Source of the DNA: Terriglobia bacterium
GTDB lineage: Bacteria; Acidobacteriota; Terriglobia; Terriglobales; SCQP01
Reading direction: 5' to 3'
Length of the DNA stretch: 63,428 nucleotides
NCBI GenBank assembly: GCA_021323595.1
Contig: JAJPKR010000023.1
Coordinates: 1-63,428, forward strand
Position 1 is the stretch's first letter. Each line of letters begins with the position of its first letter. The notes under the pieces are model-generated. The model did not search any database and had not been told where the DNA came from. It saw only the letters and a program-made list of their open reading frames with translations. A program made the translations under genes and the position numbers. This document shows positions 45,435-54,145 of this stretch, one piece after another.

Positions 45435-46202
45435 CTACCGGGCCGTGTAGCCGCCGTCAATCACGAACTCGGCGCCGGTGACGAATTTGGCCTCATCCGA
45501 CGCCAGATAGACCACCGCCCAGGCGATATCGTCGGGTTCGCCCATGTGCCCTAGCGGATGCAGCGCGTCCACGGCCTTGCGGGCGGCGGCGATATCGCCT
45601 TGCACGCGCAGGACCCCCTCCACCATGCCCGTCCAGATATAGCCGGGATGCACCGAGTTGACGCGAATGCCGTCGGCGGCATAGAGCAGCGCGTCCGTTT
45701 TCGTCATCGCCCGCAGCGCGCCCTTGGAGGCGTGATACGGCGGCACGTCGGGAGCACCGATGATGCCGTAGATGGACGAAATGTTGATGATGCTGCCGCC
45801 ACCCGCTTGGCGCATCGCCGGGATCGCATGCTTTAGGCCGAAGAACACGCCTTTGACGTTGATGGCCTGAACCCGATCCCACTCCGCTTCGGTGATCTCG
45901 TGCGTCGGCTTGCTCGCGCCGGCGATGCCCGCGTTGTTGACCAGCACGTCGAGCCTGCCATTTTGCGCCACGACGGCGGCGATCGCCTTTTGAACTTGGC
46001 CTTCGTCGCTTACGTCCACATGCCAATAACGCACCTGGTTCCCGGCGTTCGCCAACTTAGCCGCCAGCGCCTGGCCGGCTGTATCGGCGACGTCGAAGAG
46101 CGCAATGGCGGCGCCCTCCTGCGCCATGCGCTCGGCGCAAGCGCGCCCGATGCCTTGCGAACCACCGGTCACAATCGCCACTTTGCCTTTCAACCGGTCC
46201 AT
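45435..46202 (-). CDS. Short-chain dehydrogenase/reductase
   Basis: The protein is 255 residues from ATG 46202, with AAGGAGGAGGCGC as a strong ribosome site. It has Rossmann motif VTGGSQGIGRA, VLVNNAGIAG, catalytic Ser (INISSIYG) and Y-x3-K (PPYHASKGAL). It ends with the FabG-like FVTGAEFVIDGGYTAR. It is an NAD(P)-dependent oxidoreductase of unknown substrate (glucose dehydrogenase/FabG-like). It is separate from the ABC genes that follow by 22 bases. Confidence 0.93.
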   Translation of the reverse strand: MDRLKGKVAIVTGGSQGIGRACAERMAQEGAAIALFDVADTAGQALAAKLANAGNQVRYWHVDVSDEGQVQKAIAAVVAQNGRLDVLVNNAGIAGASKPTHEITEAEWDRVQAINVKGVFFGLKHAIPAMRQAGGGSIINISSIYGIIGAPDVPPYHASKGALRAMTKTDALLYAADGIRVNSVHPGYIWTGMVEGVLRVQGDIAAARKAVDALHPLGHMGEPDDIAWAVVYLASDEAKFVTGAEFVIDGGYTAR

Positions 46203-46463
46203 GCGCCTCCTCCTTCGACTCGGCTGCAGCAATTACCGTGGAGCATTTGAATGTCCATTAACCAGAGCCGCGGGGGGTTCGAACTCCGATGCCACCAAAG
46301 CCGGCCCCTCGAACGCGGACCGCTAGGGGCATGTGACGCAGATTTGGCTCAATAGGCGCAGCCGGATCGCAAACAACGGCCTACGACGGTCGGTCTCGAT
46401 TAAAGTCTGGGGTGCTCGACCTAAATTGCCCGCCGTCTTTTCACGTGGGCGTTTGATTTGGCG
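46203..46463. other. Intergenic region before the MacA-MacB remnant
   Basis: No gene is seen in these 260 bases. A T-arm-like GGTTCGAAC stands near 46276 with GCCACCA downstream, but the acceptor length and pairing do not make a tRNA. The stretch is more mixed in composition than the surrounding genes and may include debris of the deleted efflux locus. Confidence 0.35.
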
Positions 46464-47280
46464 ATGAGCGCACAACCCCCATCGCACGCGAATGCGGCTC
46501 CCCCGAACGAGCCCGTACGCGCGAGACGGCCGCTGCCTTGGCGATGGATCGCGTTGGTGATGGCGGGGGCAATTTTGGTCTGGGTTTGGGCTTCCTCCCA
46601 ACGCCCGCAAGTGCAATATCAGACGCAGCCGATCAGCATGGGAACGGTGATAGCGAGCGTGGCGGCTACGGGCACGGTGAACGCGGTCGTGCAAGTGGCG
46701 TCGATCCGGCCGGCCAGACCGTCCGCCTGAACCATGTGCCCTTCACCGTTGCCGGCGTTTTGGCGCCTAAGGGCCAATCGGGCATGGGGCAGGATCAAGA
46801 CGACGTGATCCTCATTCCCATCACCACCGCACAGAAACGCCCGCCGGGCGCGAGCTCGGCGGGAGTGAACGCGGTGAACTTCATCTTCGTTCAGGCGCGC
46901 TCGAACGGCGACGTTGCGGCAGCGCAGGACCAAATCCGCACGCCGTTGCGCCAGCGCCATCGCCTGCTGCTCAGCGAAAAGGACGATTTCACGCTGCGCA
47001 ACCTGCAGGACATTCTGGCCACGCAAACGGCTTCAGCGCGGATCATGTCGGCGCTGCTGGCCGCCGTGGCTTCGGTCCCCTTATTGGTGGGCGGCATCGG
47101 CATCATGAACATCAGGCTGGTGCCGGTGACCGAGCGCACGCGCGAGATCGGCTTGCGGCTGGCGGTCGGCGCCAAGACGCACGACATTGCTGCAATTCCT
47201 GACCGAATCGGCGGCGCCATTTCCTAGGCCTTCTCCCACTTCGCCAACTGGCGGATGATACTCGGCTTCGGCGACTGGGC
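46464..47280 (+). pseudogene. Deletion remnant joining MacA start to MacB end
   Basis: ATG 46464 opens a MacA-type membrane-fusion protein start: a basic/Pro-rich head, helix ALVMAGAILVWVWASS and the adaptor motif MGTVIASVAATGTVNAVVQV. After about 46695 another frame continues with the periplasmic and FtsX part of MacB (DPAGQTVRLNHVPFTVAGVL, LVGGIGIMNIRLVPVTERTR, GLRLAVGA). Most of macA and the start of macB, including the ATPase, are gone. Further lesions follow: one extra base near 47188 (after it LQFLTESAA resumes in the next frame) and another gap before SHFANWRMILG near 47232. It cannot make a working efflux pump. Confidence 0.85.
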
Positions 47281-47304
47281 TGGCGCGTGGCGGGCGAACG
47301 GTGG

Positions 47305-48015
47305 TCAACCGGCGGCGGGCATCCAGACGTGGGGCGCGGCCGGTAGATAGCGCAGAAACCATTGTCTCGCGATGCCGGCGACCGATTCCAATGCGCCGCG
47401 CTCTTCGAAGAGGTGCGACGCACCCGGCACGATCACCAACTGCTTTTCGGCGATGCGCAGCCGGTCGAGCGCCTCGCGATTCAACTGCATCACCGGACCA
47501 TCGTTGCCGCCGACGATGAGCAGCGTCGGCGCGCGCACGATGGCCAGCGCGGCGCCCGCGAGATCGGGCCGGCCGCCGCGCGAGACGATCGCCGCGACCA
47601 GTTCCGGTGCGCCGGCGGCCGCCATGAGCGCGGCGGCGGCGCCGGTGGAGGCGCCGAAATAGCCAACGCGCATGCCCGCCAAGGATTTCTGGCCCGCGCA
47701 CCAGCGCGTCGCGCCCGACAGGCGCCGCGCCAGCAGCTCGATATCGAAGCGAAGCCGGCCGGTGCGCTGGTCCTCGACCTCTTCTTCGCGCGTCAACAAG
47801 TCGAAGAGCAGCGTCGCGAAGCCGGCATCGCGCAGCACGCGAGCCACGTATTGGTTGCGCGGACTCCAACGGCTGCTGCCGCTGCCGTGCGCAAACAGCA
47901 CCAGGCCTTGGCGCTGTTCCGGCACCTGCAAGATCCCGTTTACGATTGCGTCTTCGCACCCAATTTCGATCTCGGCGCCCAAATCGTACATGTTCGCGAT
48001 CTTGTCGGAATTCAT
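47305..48015 (-). CDS. Alpha/beta hydrolase (dienelactone hydrolase-like)
   Basis: This 236-residue alpha/beta hydrolase has an oxyanion HGSGSSR motif after VLFAHG and nucleophile elbow YFGASTGAAAA (Ser). The acid is probably Asp in LIVGGNDGPV and the histidine is in VPGASHLFEE. It is translationally coupled to the phosphoribosyltransferase upstream (ATGA, 48012-48015). This pairing of a PRTase with a DLH-like hydrolase is familiar from many soil bacteria. The substrate is unknown. Confidence 0.85.
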   Translation of the reverse strand: MNSDKIANMYDLGAEIEIGCEDAIVNGILQVPEQRQGLVLFAHGSGSSRWSPRNQYVARVLRDAGFATLLFDLLTREEEVEDQRTGRLRFDIELLARRLSGATRWCAGQKSLAGMRVGYFGASTGAAAALMAAAGAPELVAAIVSRGGRPDLAGAALAIVRAPTLLIVGGNDGPVMQLNREALDRLRIAEKQLVIVPGASHLFEERGALESVAGIARQWFLRYLPAAPHVWMPAAG

Positions 48016-48698
48016 CGCTCCACTCCTTGATTCGTCCCTTGCTTGACCTCGTGATTGGTTGCCGGCGCGGCGCCGCGCTCCAAGAGGCGTGCGACCTCCT
48101 CATCGGAGACGGGTGGAAAACTGGAATAAAACTGGCCGACTCCGTAAAAGCGCGCCGGTGTCGCCAAGCAGATCATCTCGTCGGCGCCGAAGCGCGCGGC
48201 ATCGCAATTCTCCGCCGGCGCAACTGGAACGGCGGCGACGATCCGAGCCGGGGACAGCAGCCGCAAGGCTTTTACCGCTGCTTTCATGTCCGCGCCGGTG
48301 GCGATTCCGTCGTCCACCAGGATCACCGTCCGCCCGGCCAATTCCAGCGGCGGACGATCGCGGCGATAGAGCCGCTCCCGCCGTTGCAGCTCGCTGCGTT
48401 GGGTTCCGGCGATCGATTCGATCTCGTCGGCCGTCAGCCCAAACATGCGCACCGTCTCGGGCTCGAGCACGATCACGCCGCCCGCGGCGATCGCGCCAAA
48501 CGCCAGTTCTTCTTCGCCGGGAACGCCGAGCTTGCGGGTGAGAAATACGTCTAGCGGGAGCCGCAGCGCCGAGGCGATTTCGTAAGCCACGGGAATGCCG
48601 CCACGAGGCAGCCCGAGCACGATCGCGTCCTCCCGCCCGGCATAATCGCCGAGTTGGATCGCGAGCTTCCGGCCCGCTTCGCGACGGTCGGCAAACAT
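48012..48698 (-). CDS. Phosphoribosyltransferase domain protein
   Basis: The protein is 228 residues from ATG 48698. It has the type I PRTase PRPP-binding loop TVILVDDGIATGADMKAA and the upstream GLPRGGIPVAYEIA and TRKLGVPGEEELAFGAIA motifs of the stand-alone PRTase family. No purine- or pyrimidine-specific hood is recognised. Its stop overlaps the ATG of the alpha/beta hydrolase. The reaction is unknown. Confidence 0.88.
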   Translation of the reverse strand: MFADRREAGRKLAIQLGDYAGREDAIVLGLPRGGIPVAYEIASALRLPLDVFLTRKLGVPGEEELAFGAIAAGGVIVLEPETVRMFGLTADEIESIAGTQRSELQRRERLYRRDRPPLELAGRTVILVDDGIATGADMKAAVKALRLLSPARIVAAVPVAPAENCDAARFGADEMICLATPARFYGVGQFYSSFPPVSDEEVARLLERGAAPATNHEVKQGTNQGVER

Positions 48699-48881
48699 GA
48701 CGTCCACGAATAATACCAAGCAAACCAACGGCCGTGCCAAACTGACGGATAAACCAGAGCCGGCTTTGGGCGAGGTCCCCAGCCTGGGATCATCGGCCAA
48801 TGGAACCTGGGCTTAGAGGCGGCGCGAGAAACTGCGGTTGGCTGGGGTGTCGTCCGGAAAGGAGGCCGGGGCCAGAAAACG

Positions 48882-50348
48882 TCAGCCCTTGATGACGCCC
48901 ACGGGCCGGAGCCGCGCCACCTTTTTTGAGAGTCCAGCCTCCGCTACGACATCCACAACCGCATTCACATCTTTGTAGGCGCCAGGCTGCTCCTCGGCTA
49001 ATCCCCGGCGGCTGGCGGCGCGGGCAATCACGCCGCGACTGGCCAATTCCTCGCTGATTTGCCGCTTGGACGCACCCCGCATCGCCGCGGTGCGGCTCAT
49101 CAGCCGGCCCGCTCCATGGCAAGTAGAGCCGAAGGTCTGGCGCATGCTGCCCGGCTGCCCGGCCAAAACCCAACTTGCCCGGCCCATGTCGCCAGGAATC
49201 AATACCGGCTGCCCTACGGCCGAGTACGCCGCGGGAATCTCCGGATGGCCCGGTGGGAAGGCGCGCGTCGCGCCCTTGCGGTGAACCCACACTCGCCGGC
49301 GGCGCCCGTCGACGACATGTTCTTCGAATTTGGCGATGTTGTGAGCGACGTCGTACACCAGCTCCATCCCGAGTTCCTGCCAAGAGCGCCCCAGCACGGC
49401 CGCGAAGACCTCGCGCGTTTGCCACATCAGAAGCTGCCGATTGCACCAGGCAAAGTCCGCCGCCGCGCGCATGGCGGCGATATACGCCCGGCCTTGCGGG
49501 CTGCCGGCGGGAGCGCAGGCGAGCTGGCGATCGGGAAGCACGATGCCGTAGCTCTCTGGAACGCCGCGCAGCGCCCGCAGCGCATCGTCGCAGACTTGAT
49601 AACCCAGGCCGCGCGAGCCGGAGTGGATCATTACGCAAACCATGTCTTCGGCGAGGCCGAACGCCTGCGCCGCGGAGGCATCGGCGACATGCTCGACGAC
49701 TTGGACCTCCAAGAAGTGATTGCCCGCCCCGAGGGTGCCGCACTGGTTTTCTCCGCGTTCGAGCGCCTGTTCGCTGACCTGCCCGGGATCGGCGCCCTCC
49801 AGCCGCCCGTGAGCCTCGGTAAACTCGATGTCGCGCTCGGTGGCCAATCCGCGCGCGATCAACGCGCGCGGGCCTTCCACCATCAGCTCGCGCAGCTCGA
49901 CGTTTGGGAAGCGGTACCGGCCCCCGCGCCCCACGCCGCTGGGAATCGCCTGGAACAGGGCGCCGACCAGGGCTTCCAGGCGCGGCGCGAGATCCGCCCA
50001 ATGGATTTGGCTGCGCACTAACCGGACGCCGCAATTGATGTCGTAGCCGACGCCCCCGGGCGAGATGATGCCGCCCTCCTCGGGATCCGTGGCGCACACG
50101 CCGCCGATGCAGAAGCCATAGCCCCAGTGAATGTCCGGCATCGCCAGGCTGGCAACCTGGATTCCGGGCAAACAGGCCACATTGGCGACCTGTTCCGGCG
50201 CGGGGTCGGCGCGCACGCGCTCGATGAGTTCCGCGTTGGCGTAGATGATGCCGTCCACGCGCATGCCCGGCTTGTAGGCGCGGGGGATGCGCCAGCGGCA
50301 GGCATCGAGCTGTTCGAGCGGCCCTTGGTAGCCGCGCTGGCTCTCCAT
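48882..50348 (-). CDS. rtcB: RNA-splicing ligase RtcB
   Basis: 488 residues. RtcB joins 2',3'-cyclic phosphate and 5'-OH RNA ends using GTP and Mn2+. Diagnostic features are MPDIHWGYGFCIGG, the metal-binding Cys in SPGGVGYDINCGVRL, GAGNHFLEVQ, MIHSGSRGLGYQV and the guanylylated His region GSTCHGAGRLMSR. Length is normal. Archease, its activator, is encoded four bases upstream on the same strand. Confidence 0.96.
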   Translation of the reverse strand: MESQRGYQGPLEQLDACRWRIPRAYKPGMRVDGIIYANAELIERVRADPAPEQVANVACLPGIQVASLAMPDIHWGYGFCIGGVCATDPEEGGIISPGGVGYDINCGVRLVRSQIHWADLAPRLEALVGALFQAIPSGVGRGGRYRFPNVELRELMVEGPRALIARGLATERDIEFTEAHGRLEGADPGQVSEQALERGENQCGTLGAGNHFLEVQVVEHVADASAAQAFGLAEDMVCVMIHSGSRGLGYQVCDDALRALRGVPESYGIVLPDRQLACAPAGSPQGRAYIAAMRAAADFAWCNRQLLMWQTREVFAAVLGRSWQELGMELVYDVAHNIAKFEEHVVDGRRRRVWVHRKGATRAFPPGHPEIPAAYSAVGQPVLIPGDMGRASWVLAGQPGSMRQTFGSTCHGAGRLMSRTAAMRGASKRQISEELASRGVIARAASRRGLAEEQPGAYKDVNAVVDVVAEAGLSKKVARLRPVGVIKG

Positions 50349-50352
50349 GGCT

Positions 50353-50763
50353 CTATATATCTACGATGAATTCGGCGCGCCAGCCGCCATTCACACGTGC
50401 GACGGACAGGCGATGATAGGTGATGGCCTTGATCTCGCGCAGCAAGCGGTGGCGCGCCGGATCTGCCGTCTCGCCGCTGGCGCGAGCACGCAGCGCCAAG
50501 CCGTCGATCTGGACCTGAAAGGCGCCAAGCAGCAAGTGGCGGCTGTCGAAGACGCGTAGGAGCTCGGCTAGCCAATCGAAGAGCAGATACTCCACGGCGG
50601 CAGCCGCAAGAGCCAGGTCGAGCGACTGGCGCGGCTCGACCGCCTCCGGGTTCTCCACGACCAGCGCGAGCAAGCCTCGGCCCGCCTCCGCGAAAAGTTC
50701 CTCGAGCGTGGCGGCGCTGACGCGCAGGCCGATATCGGCGGTGTGCTCGATGACCTCGTACAT
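50353..50763 (-). CDS. Archease, RtcB cofactor
   Basis: The protein is 136 residues from ATG 50763. It has the archease start YEVIEHTADIGLRV with its metal-binding Asp, a middle YLLFDWLAELLRVFDS and the C-terminal AITYHRLSV and EFIVDI. Archease speeds RtcB guanylylation and turnover. It lies immediately before rtcB, a conserved pairing. Confidence 0.93.
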   Translation of the reverse strand: MYEVIEHTADIGLRVSAATLEELFAEAGRGLLALVVENPEAVEPRQSLDLALAAAAVEYLLFDWLAELLRVFDSRHLLLGAFQVQIDGLALRARASGETADPARHRLLREIKAITYHRLSVARVNGGWRAEFIVDI

Positions 50764-50831
50764 CAAGAGAAGTATCGGCCCGTGACGGCGGACCGCGGCT
50801 AGCCTCGGCGGTTCGCGGCAGGCGCCAGCCG

Positions 50832-50837
50832 TTATAA
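50832..50837 (+). promoter_or_regulatory. TATAAT -10 element ahead of fabZ
   Basis: A consensus TATAAT lies 30 bases before the GTG of fabZ in the 104-base divergent gap with archease. The best -35 is a weak TTCGCG at 50812 with a 14-base spacer, so the promoter may depend on an extended -10 or an activator. Confidence 0.5.
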
Positions 50838-50867
50838 TGCAAGGGGTTCCCCGAGAGCGCCCCGATC

Positions 50868-51362
50868 GTGTCTGAGACCACCGACGCCACGGCGCCGCCG
50901 CGTGCGGCGCACGCACTGCCGCTCGACATCAACGCCATCGAGCGGCTGTTGCCGCATCGCTATCCCTTCTTGCTCGTGGATCGGGTTGCCACGCACCAGC
51001 CCCGCCGGCGCATCACCGCGATCAAGAATGTCACCGCCAACGAGCCCTTCTTCGCCGGCCATTTTCCCGGCCATCCCATCATGCCCGGCGTTTTGGTCTT
51101 GGAGGCGCTGGCGCAGGCCGGCGCGCTGATGATCATGCTCGAGGTCGAGGATCCGGCGCGGCATCTGATCTTCTTCACCGGCATCGATCAAGCGCGCTTT
51201 CGCCGCCCGGTCGTGCCGGGCGACCAATTGCGCCTGGAGGTGGAAGTGCTTGCCTGGCGCAGCTCGCACGGCCGCATGAGCGGCCGCGCCTATGTCGAGG
51301 ACCGGCTGGCGGCGGAAGCGGTGCTCAGTTGCCACGTGGTCCAACGTCCGGAAAAGGAGTAG
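50868..51362 (+). CDS. fabZ: 3-hydroxyacyl-ACP dehydratase FabZ
   Basis: The protein is 164 residues from GTG 50868. The FabZ signature is intact: LLPHRYPFLLVDRV, catalytic His65 in GHFPGHP and Glu79 in VLVLEALAQAG. It dehydrates 3-hydroxyacyl-ACP in fatty acid synthesis and competes with LpxA for the same acyl-ACP pool. It is first in the lipid A cluster; lpxA starts 16 bases after it. Confidence 0.95.
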   Translation: MSETTDATAPPRAAHALPLDINAIERLLPHRYPFLLVDRVATHQPRRRITAIKNVTANEPFFAGHFPGHPIMPGVLVLEALAQAGALMIMLEVEDPARHLIFFTGIDQARFRRPVVPGDQLRLEVEVLAWRSSHGRMSGRAYVEDRLAAEAVLSCHVVQRPEKE

Positions 51363-51378
51363 CCGGCTCGCACCGTCC

Positions 51379-52152
51379 ATGGCCATCGCCTCCACCGCAG
51401 TCGTCGCCTTCGCCGCGCAGATTCCCGAATCGTGTTCCATCGGGCCCTATTGCGTGATCGGCGCCGAGGTTGAGCTGGGCGAGCACTGCCGGATCGACGC
51501 GCACGTGGTGATCGAGGGCCCGACGCGGCTCGGCAGCCACAATCACGTCTTTCCGTTCACGACCGTCGGCTTGCCGCCCCAGGACATCAGCTACGCCGGA
51601 GAACCGACGCGGCTCGAGATCGGCGACCGCAACGTAATCCGCGAGTTCTGCAGCCTGCATCGCGGCACGCGGAAGGGCGGCGGGGTGACCCGCATCGGCA
51701 GCGACAACCTGATCATGGCTTATTGCCATGTCGCTCACGACTGCGTGATCGGCGATCACTGCATCCTGGCCAACTGCGCCACCCTCGGCGGCCATGTGCA
51801 CGTCGAAGATTACGCCACCGTCGGCGCCTTCTCTCCCGTGCATCAGTTTTGCCGCATCGGCCGGCACTCCTATATCGGCGGCGGCACGGTGATCACGCAG
51901 GACGTGCTGCCCTTCAGCAAGACTTCCGAGCGGCGGGAAGCGAGCGCCTTCGGCGTCAACGGCATCGGCCTGGAGCGGCGCGGCTTCGCGCCGGAGCGCA
52001 TCGCCGCCCTGCAGCGCGCCTTTCGCGTGCTGCACAAATCCGGCCTGAACACCTCGCAGGCGCTGGAGCAGATCAAAGGGATGCCGCAGACCGAGGACCT
52101 AGCCGCGCTGATCGCCTTTATCGAAAGCAGCGAGCGCGGCGTCATCAAATAA
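51379..52152 (+). CDS. lpxA: UDP-N-acetylglucosamine acyltransferase LpxA
   Basis: The protein is 257 residues from ATG 51379. It is a left-handed beta helix built from hexapeptide repeats (VVIEGPTRLG, NLIMAYCHVAHDCVIGDH with the catalytic His, ILANCATLGGHVHV) and a C-terminal helical domain (ALQRAFRVLHKSGLN). It performs the first step of lipid A synthesis. It sits between fabZ and lpxI in one transcript, so this is a Gram-negative-type cell with lipid A. Confidence 0.96.
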   Translation: MAIASTAVVAFAAQIPESCSIGPYCVIGAEVELGEHCRIDAHVVIEGPTRLGSHNHVFPFTTVGLPPQDISYAGEPTRLEIGDRNVIREFCSLHRGTRKGGGVTRIGSDNLIMAYCHVAHDCVIGDHCILANCATLGGHVHVEDYATVGAFSPVHQFCRIGRHSYIGGGTVITQDVLPFSKTSERREASAFGVNGIGLERRGFAPERIAALQRAFRVLHKSGLNTSQALEQIKGMPQTEDLAALIAFIESSERGVIK

Positions 52153-52160
52153 ACGCGGCC

Positions 52161-53006
52161 ATGCCCTCGCCCCTCCCCGTCGAGCGCTACGGACTGATCG
52201 CCGGCAACGGCCGCTTCCCTTTTCTCGTGCTGGAAGCGGCGCGCAGCCGCGGCATTCCGATGATCGTGGCCGCGATTCGCGAAGAGACCGATCCCGCCAT
52301 CGGCGAAAGCGGCGTTCCCGTGCATTGGCTGAGCTTGGGGCAGCTCGGCAAACTGATCGAGATCTTTCATCGCGCAGGCATCCGCCGCGCCATCATGGCC
52401 GGGCAGGTCAAGCACAAGCAGATCTTTTCGGGCATCCGCCCCGACTGGCGTTTGCTCAAGGTCTTGGGCTCGCTGGCGGTCAAGAATACCGACTCGCTCA
52501 TCGGCGCCGTCGCCCGCGTGCTGAGCGACGAAGGCATCGAACTGGAGAGTTCCACGCAGTTCCTGGCGCCGCTGCTGGCCGGCGCCGGCACGCTGACGCG
52601 CCGCGCCGCCGACGCACGCGAGCAAGCCGATATCGCCTATGGGCTGCGCATCGCCCGCCATCTCGCCGCTGTGGACGTGGGCCAAAGCGTGGTGGTGGCC
52701 GAGGGCGCCTGCGTGGCGGTCGAGGCCATGGAGGGCACCGACGCCATCCTGCGGCGCGCCGCCGGTTTGGCTCGTGGCCGCCCGCTGACGCTCGTGAAAG
52801 TGGCCAAGCCCAACCAGGATTTGCGCTTCGACGTCCCCGTCGTCGGCCCGCAAACCATCGCGACCATGCGCGAATGCCATGCCACCGCGCTGGCCGTCGA
52901 GGCCGGCCTGACGCTGTTGCTCGACCGCGAGGCGCTGCTGGCGGCCGCCGACGCCGCCGCCATCGCGATCACCGGCGTCGACCGTGCGCCGCAGGAGGCG
53001 TCCTAG
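52161..53006 (+). CDS. lpxI: UDP-2,3-diacylglucosamine pyrophosphatase LpxI
   Basis: The 281-residue protein matches LpxI (DUF1009): YGLIAGNGRFPFLVLEAA, MAGQVKHKQIFSGIRPD, LESSTQFL and the C-terminal VVGPQTIATMRECHATALAV. It cleaves UDP-2,3-diacylglucosamine to lipid X and is the non-homologous replacement of LpxH found in alphaproteobacteria, Acidobacteria and others. It starts 8 bases after lpxA. Confidence 0.95.
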   Translation: MPSPLPVERYGLIAGNGRFPFLVLEAARSRGIPMIVAAIREETDPAIGESGVPVHWLSLGQLGKLIEIFHRAGIRRAIMAGQVKHKQIFSGIRPDWRLLKVLGSLAVKNTDSLIGAVARVLSDEGIELESSTQFLAPLLAGAGTLTRRAADAREQADIAYGLRIARHLAAVDVGQSVVVAEGACVAVEAMEGTDAILRRAAGLARGRPLTLVKVAKPNQDLRFDVPVVGPQTIATMRECHATALAVEAGLTLLLDREALLAAADAAAIAITGVDRAPQEAS

Positions 53007-53010
53007 AGCG

Positions 53011-53997
53011 ATGGCGGACGAGCTTCGCGTCGGCGTGGTCGGTTGCGGCGCCTTCGGACGCCAGCATGTCCGCGTCTATGCCGGCCTTCCCGGCGCGCGC
53101 CTGGCCGGCGTTTACGATGCCAACCTCGAACGGGCGCGCGCGCTGGCCGCCGAATTCGCCACCCGCGCCTTCCCGAGCTTGCCCGCGCTGCTGGAGGAAA
53201 TCGACGCCGCCAGCGTCGCCGTGCCCACTTCGGCGCACGCGCAGACCGCCATCGCGCTGCTGGCCGCGGGCAAGCACGTGCTGGTGGAAAAGCCCCTGGC
53301 CGCCACCCTCGCCGAAGCCGACCAGATCCTGGCCGCCGCGGCGGCGGCGCGCCGCATCTTGCAGGTTGGCCATCTCGAACGCTTCAATCCCGCCGTGCGC
53401 ATCGTGCGCCCGCTGGTGACCAGGCCCCTCTTTTTCGAGGTCCATCGCCTCAGCGTGTTCTCGCCGCGCAGCCTCGATGTGGACGTACTGCTTGACCTGA
53501 TGATCCACGACCTGGACATCGTGCTCGACTTCTTGAGCGCCGGCGGCCAGGCTCCCGCCATCCGGGAGGTGCGCGCCGTCGGCTTGCCGGTGCTGTCGCC
53601 GCGCACGGATATCGCCAACGTGCGGGTGGCCTTCGCCGACGGCTGCGTGGCCAACTTCACCGCCAGCCGCGTCAGCACGGAAAAGGTGCGCAAGCTGCGG
53701 TTTTTCCAGCCGGGGGCCTATTTTTCCCTCGATTACAGCCGCCAAGATGCGCAGGGCTTCCGGCTGCAGCCCAGCCAAACCGCCATGCCCGCGATCACAC
53801 ACGAGCACCTGACTGGTCCCGCCGAGGAGCCGCTCGCCGCCGAGCTGGCGGCGTTCCTGGCTTCCATCCGGGCGGGTGCGCTGGCGGGCGGCGCGGCCGG
53901 GGGCGCCGCGGGACGGGCGGCGCTGGCCGCCGCCCTCGCCGCCGGAGAAGCCGTGGCCGCCCATGCGGCTCGCGTCGGCGTGGCGCCGGCGCCGTAA
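53011..53997 (+). CDS. Gfo/Idh/MocA-family oxidoreductase in the lipid A cluster
   Basis: The protein is 328 residues from ATG 53011, preceded by GCAGGAGGCG. Rossmann loop GVVGCGAFGRQHVRVY, the family motif KHVLVEKPLAATLAEADQ and the GHLERFNPAV region are clear; the C-terminal part is the alpha/beta substrate domain. It starts 4 bases after lpxI. GnnA, which makes the 3-keto precursor of 2,3-diamino sugars for lipid A, belongs to this family, but the partner aminotransferase GnnB is not next to it. A GnnA-like role is possible, not shown. Confidence 0.88.
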   Translation: MADELRVGVVGCGAFGRQHVRVYAGLPGARLAGVYDANLERARALAAEFATRAFPSLPALLEEIDAASVAVPTSAHAQTAIALLAAGKHVLVEKPLAATLAEADQILAAAAAARRILQVGHLERFNPAVRIVRPLVTRPLFFEVHRLSVFSPRSLDVDVLLDLMIHDLDIVLDFLSAGGQAPAIREVRAVGLPVLSPRTDIANVRVAFADGCVANFTASRVSTEKVRKLRFFQPGAYFSLDYSRQDAQGFRLQPSQTAMPAITHEHLTGPAEEPLAAELAAFLASIRAGALAGGAAGGAAGRAALAAALAAGEAVAAHAARVGVAPAP

Positions 53998-54145
53998 ACG
54001 TACCAGCACGTACGCGTTCGGCGCTGCCCTGCTGATATGATTAGGAGACTACGCACACCGGCCAGCGTCCTCGCGTCGTGCCTTGCGGGGCTGAGCGGCA
54101 TGGTGCGGGCGGGCGCGGGCGGGCCAGTGCCACAGGCGCTGCCTC

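Noticed and set aside
46255-46300. tRNA-like T-arm (GGTTCGAAC) followed by GCCACCA
   Set aside because: The acceptor stem would be too short, T-stem pairing fails for a 5-bp stem on either strand, and no matching 5' acceptor or anticodon arm is found.
48790-50097. Open frame overlapping rtcB in another minus frame
   Set aside because: Arg/Gly-rich noise; the rtcB frame carries all RtcB motifs.
53999-54015. Small inverted repeat CGTAC/GTACG after the Gfo/Idh gene
   Set aside because: Only a 5-bp stem with no T-run; too weak to call a terminator.
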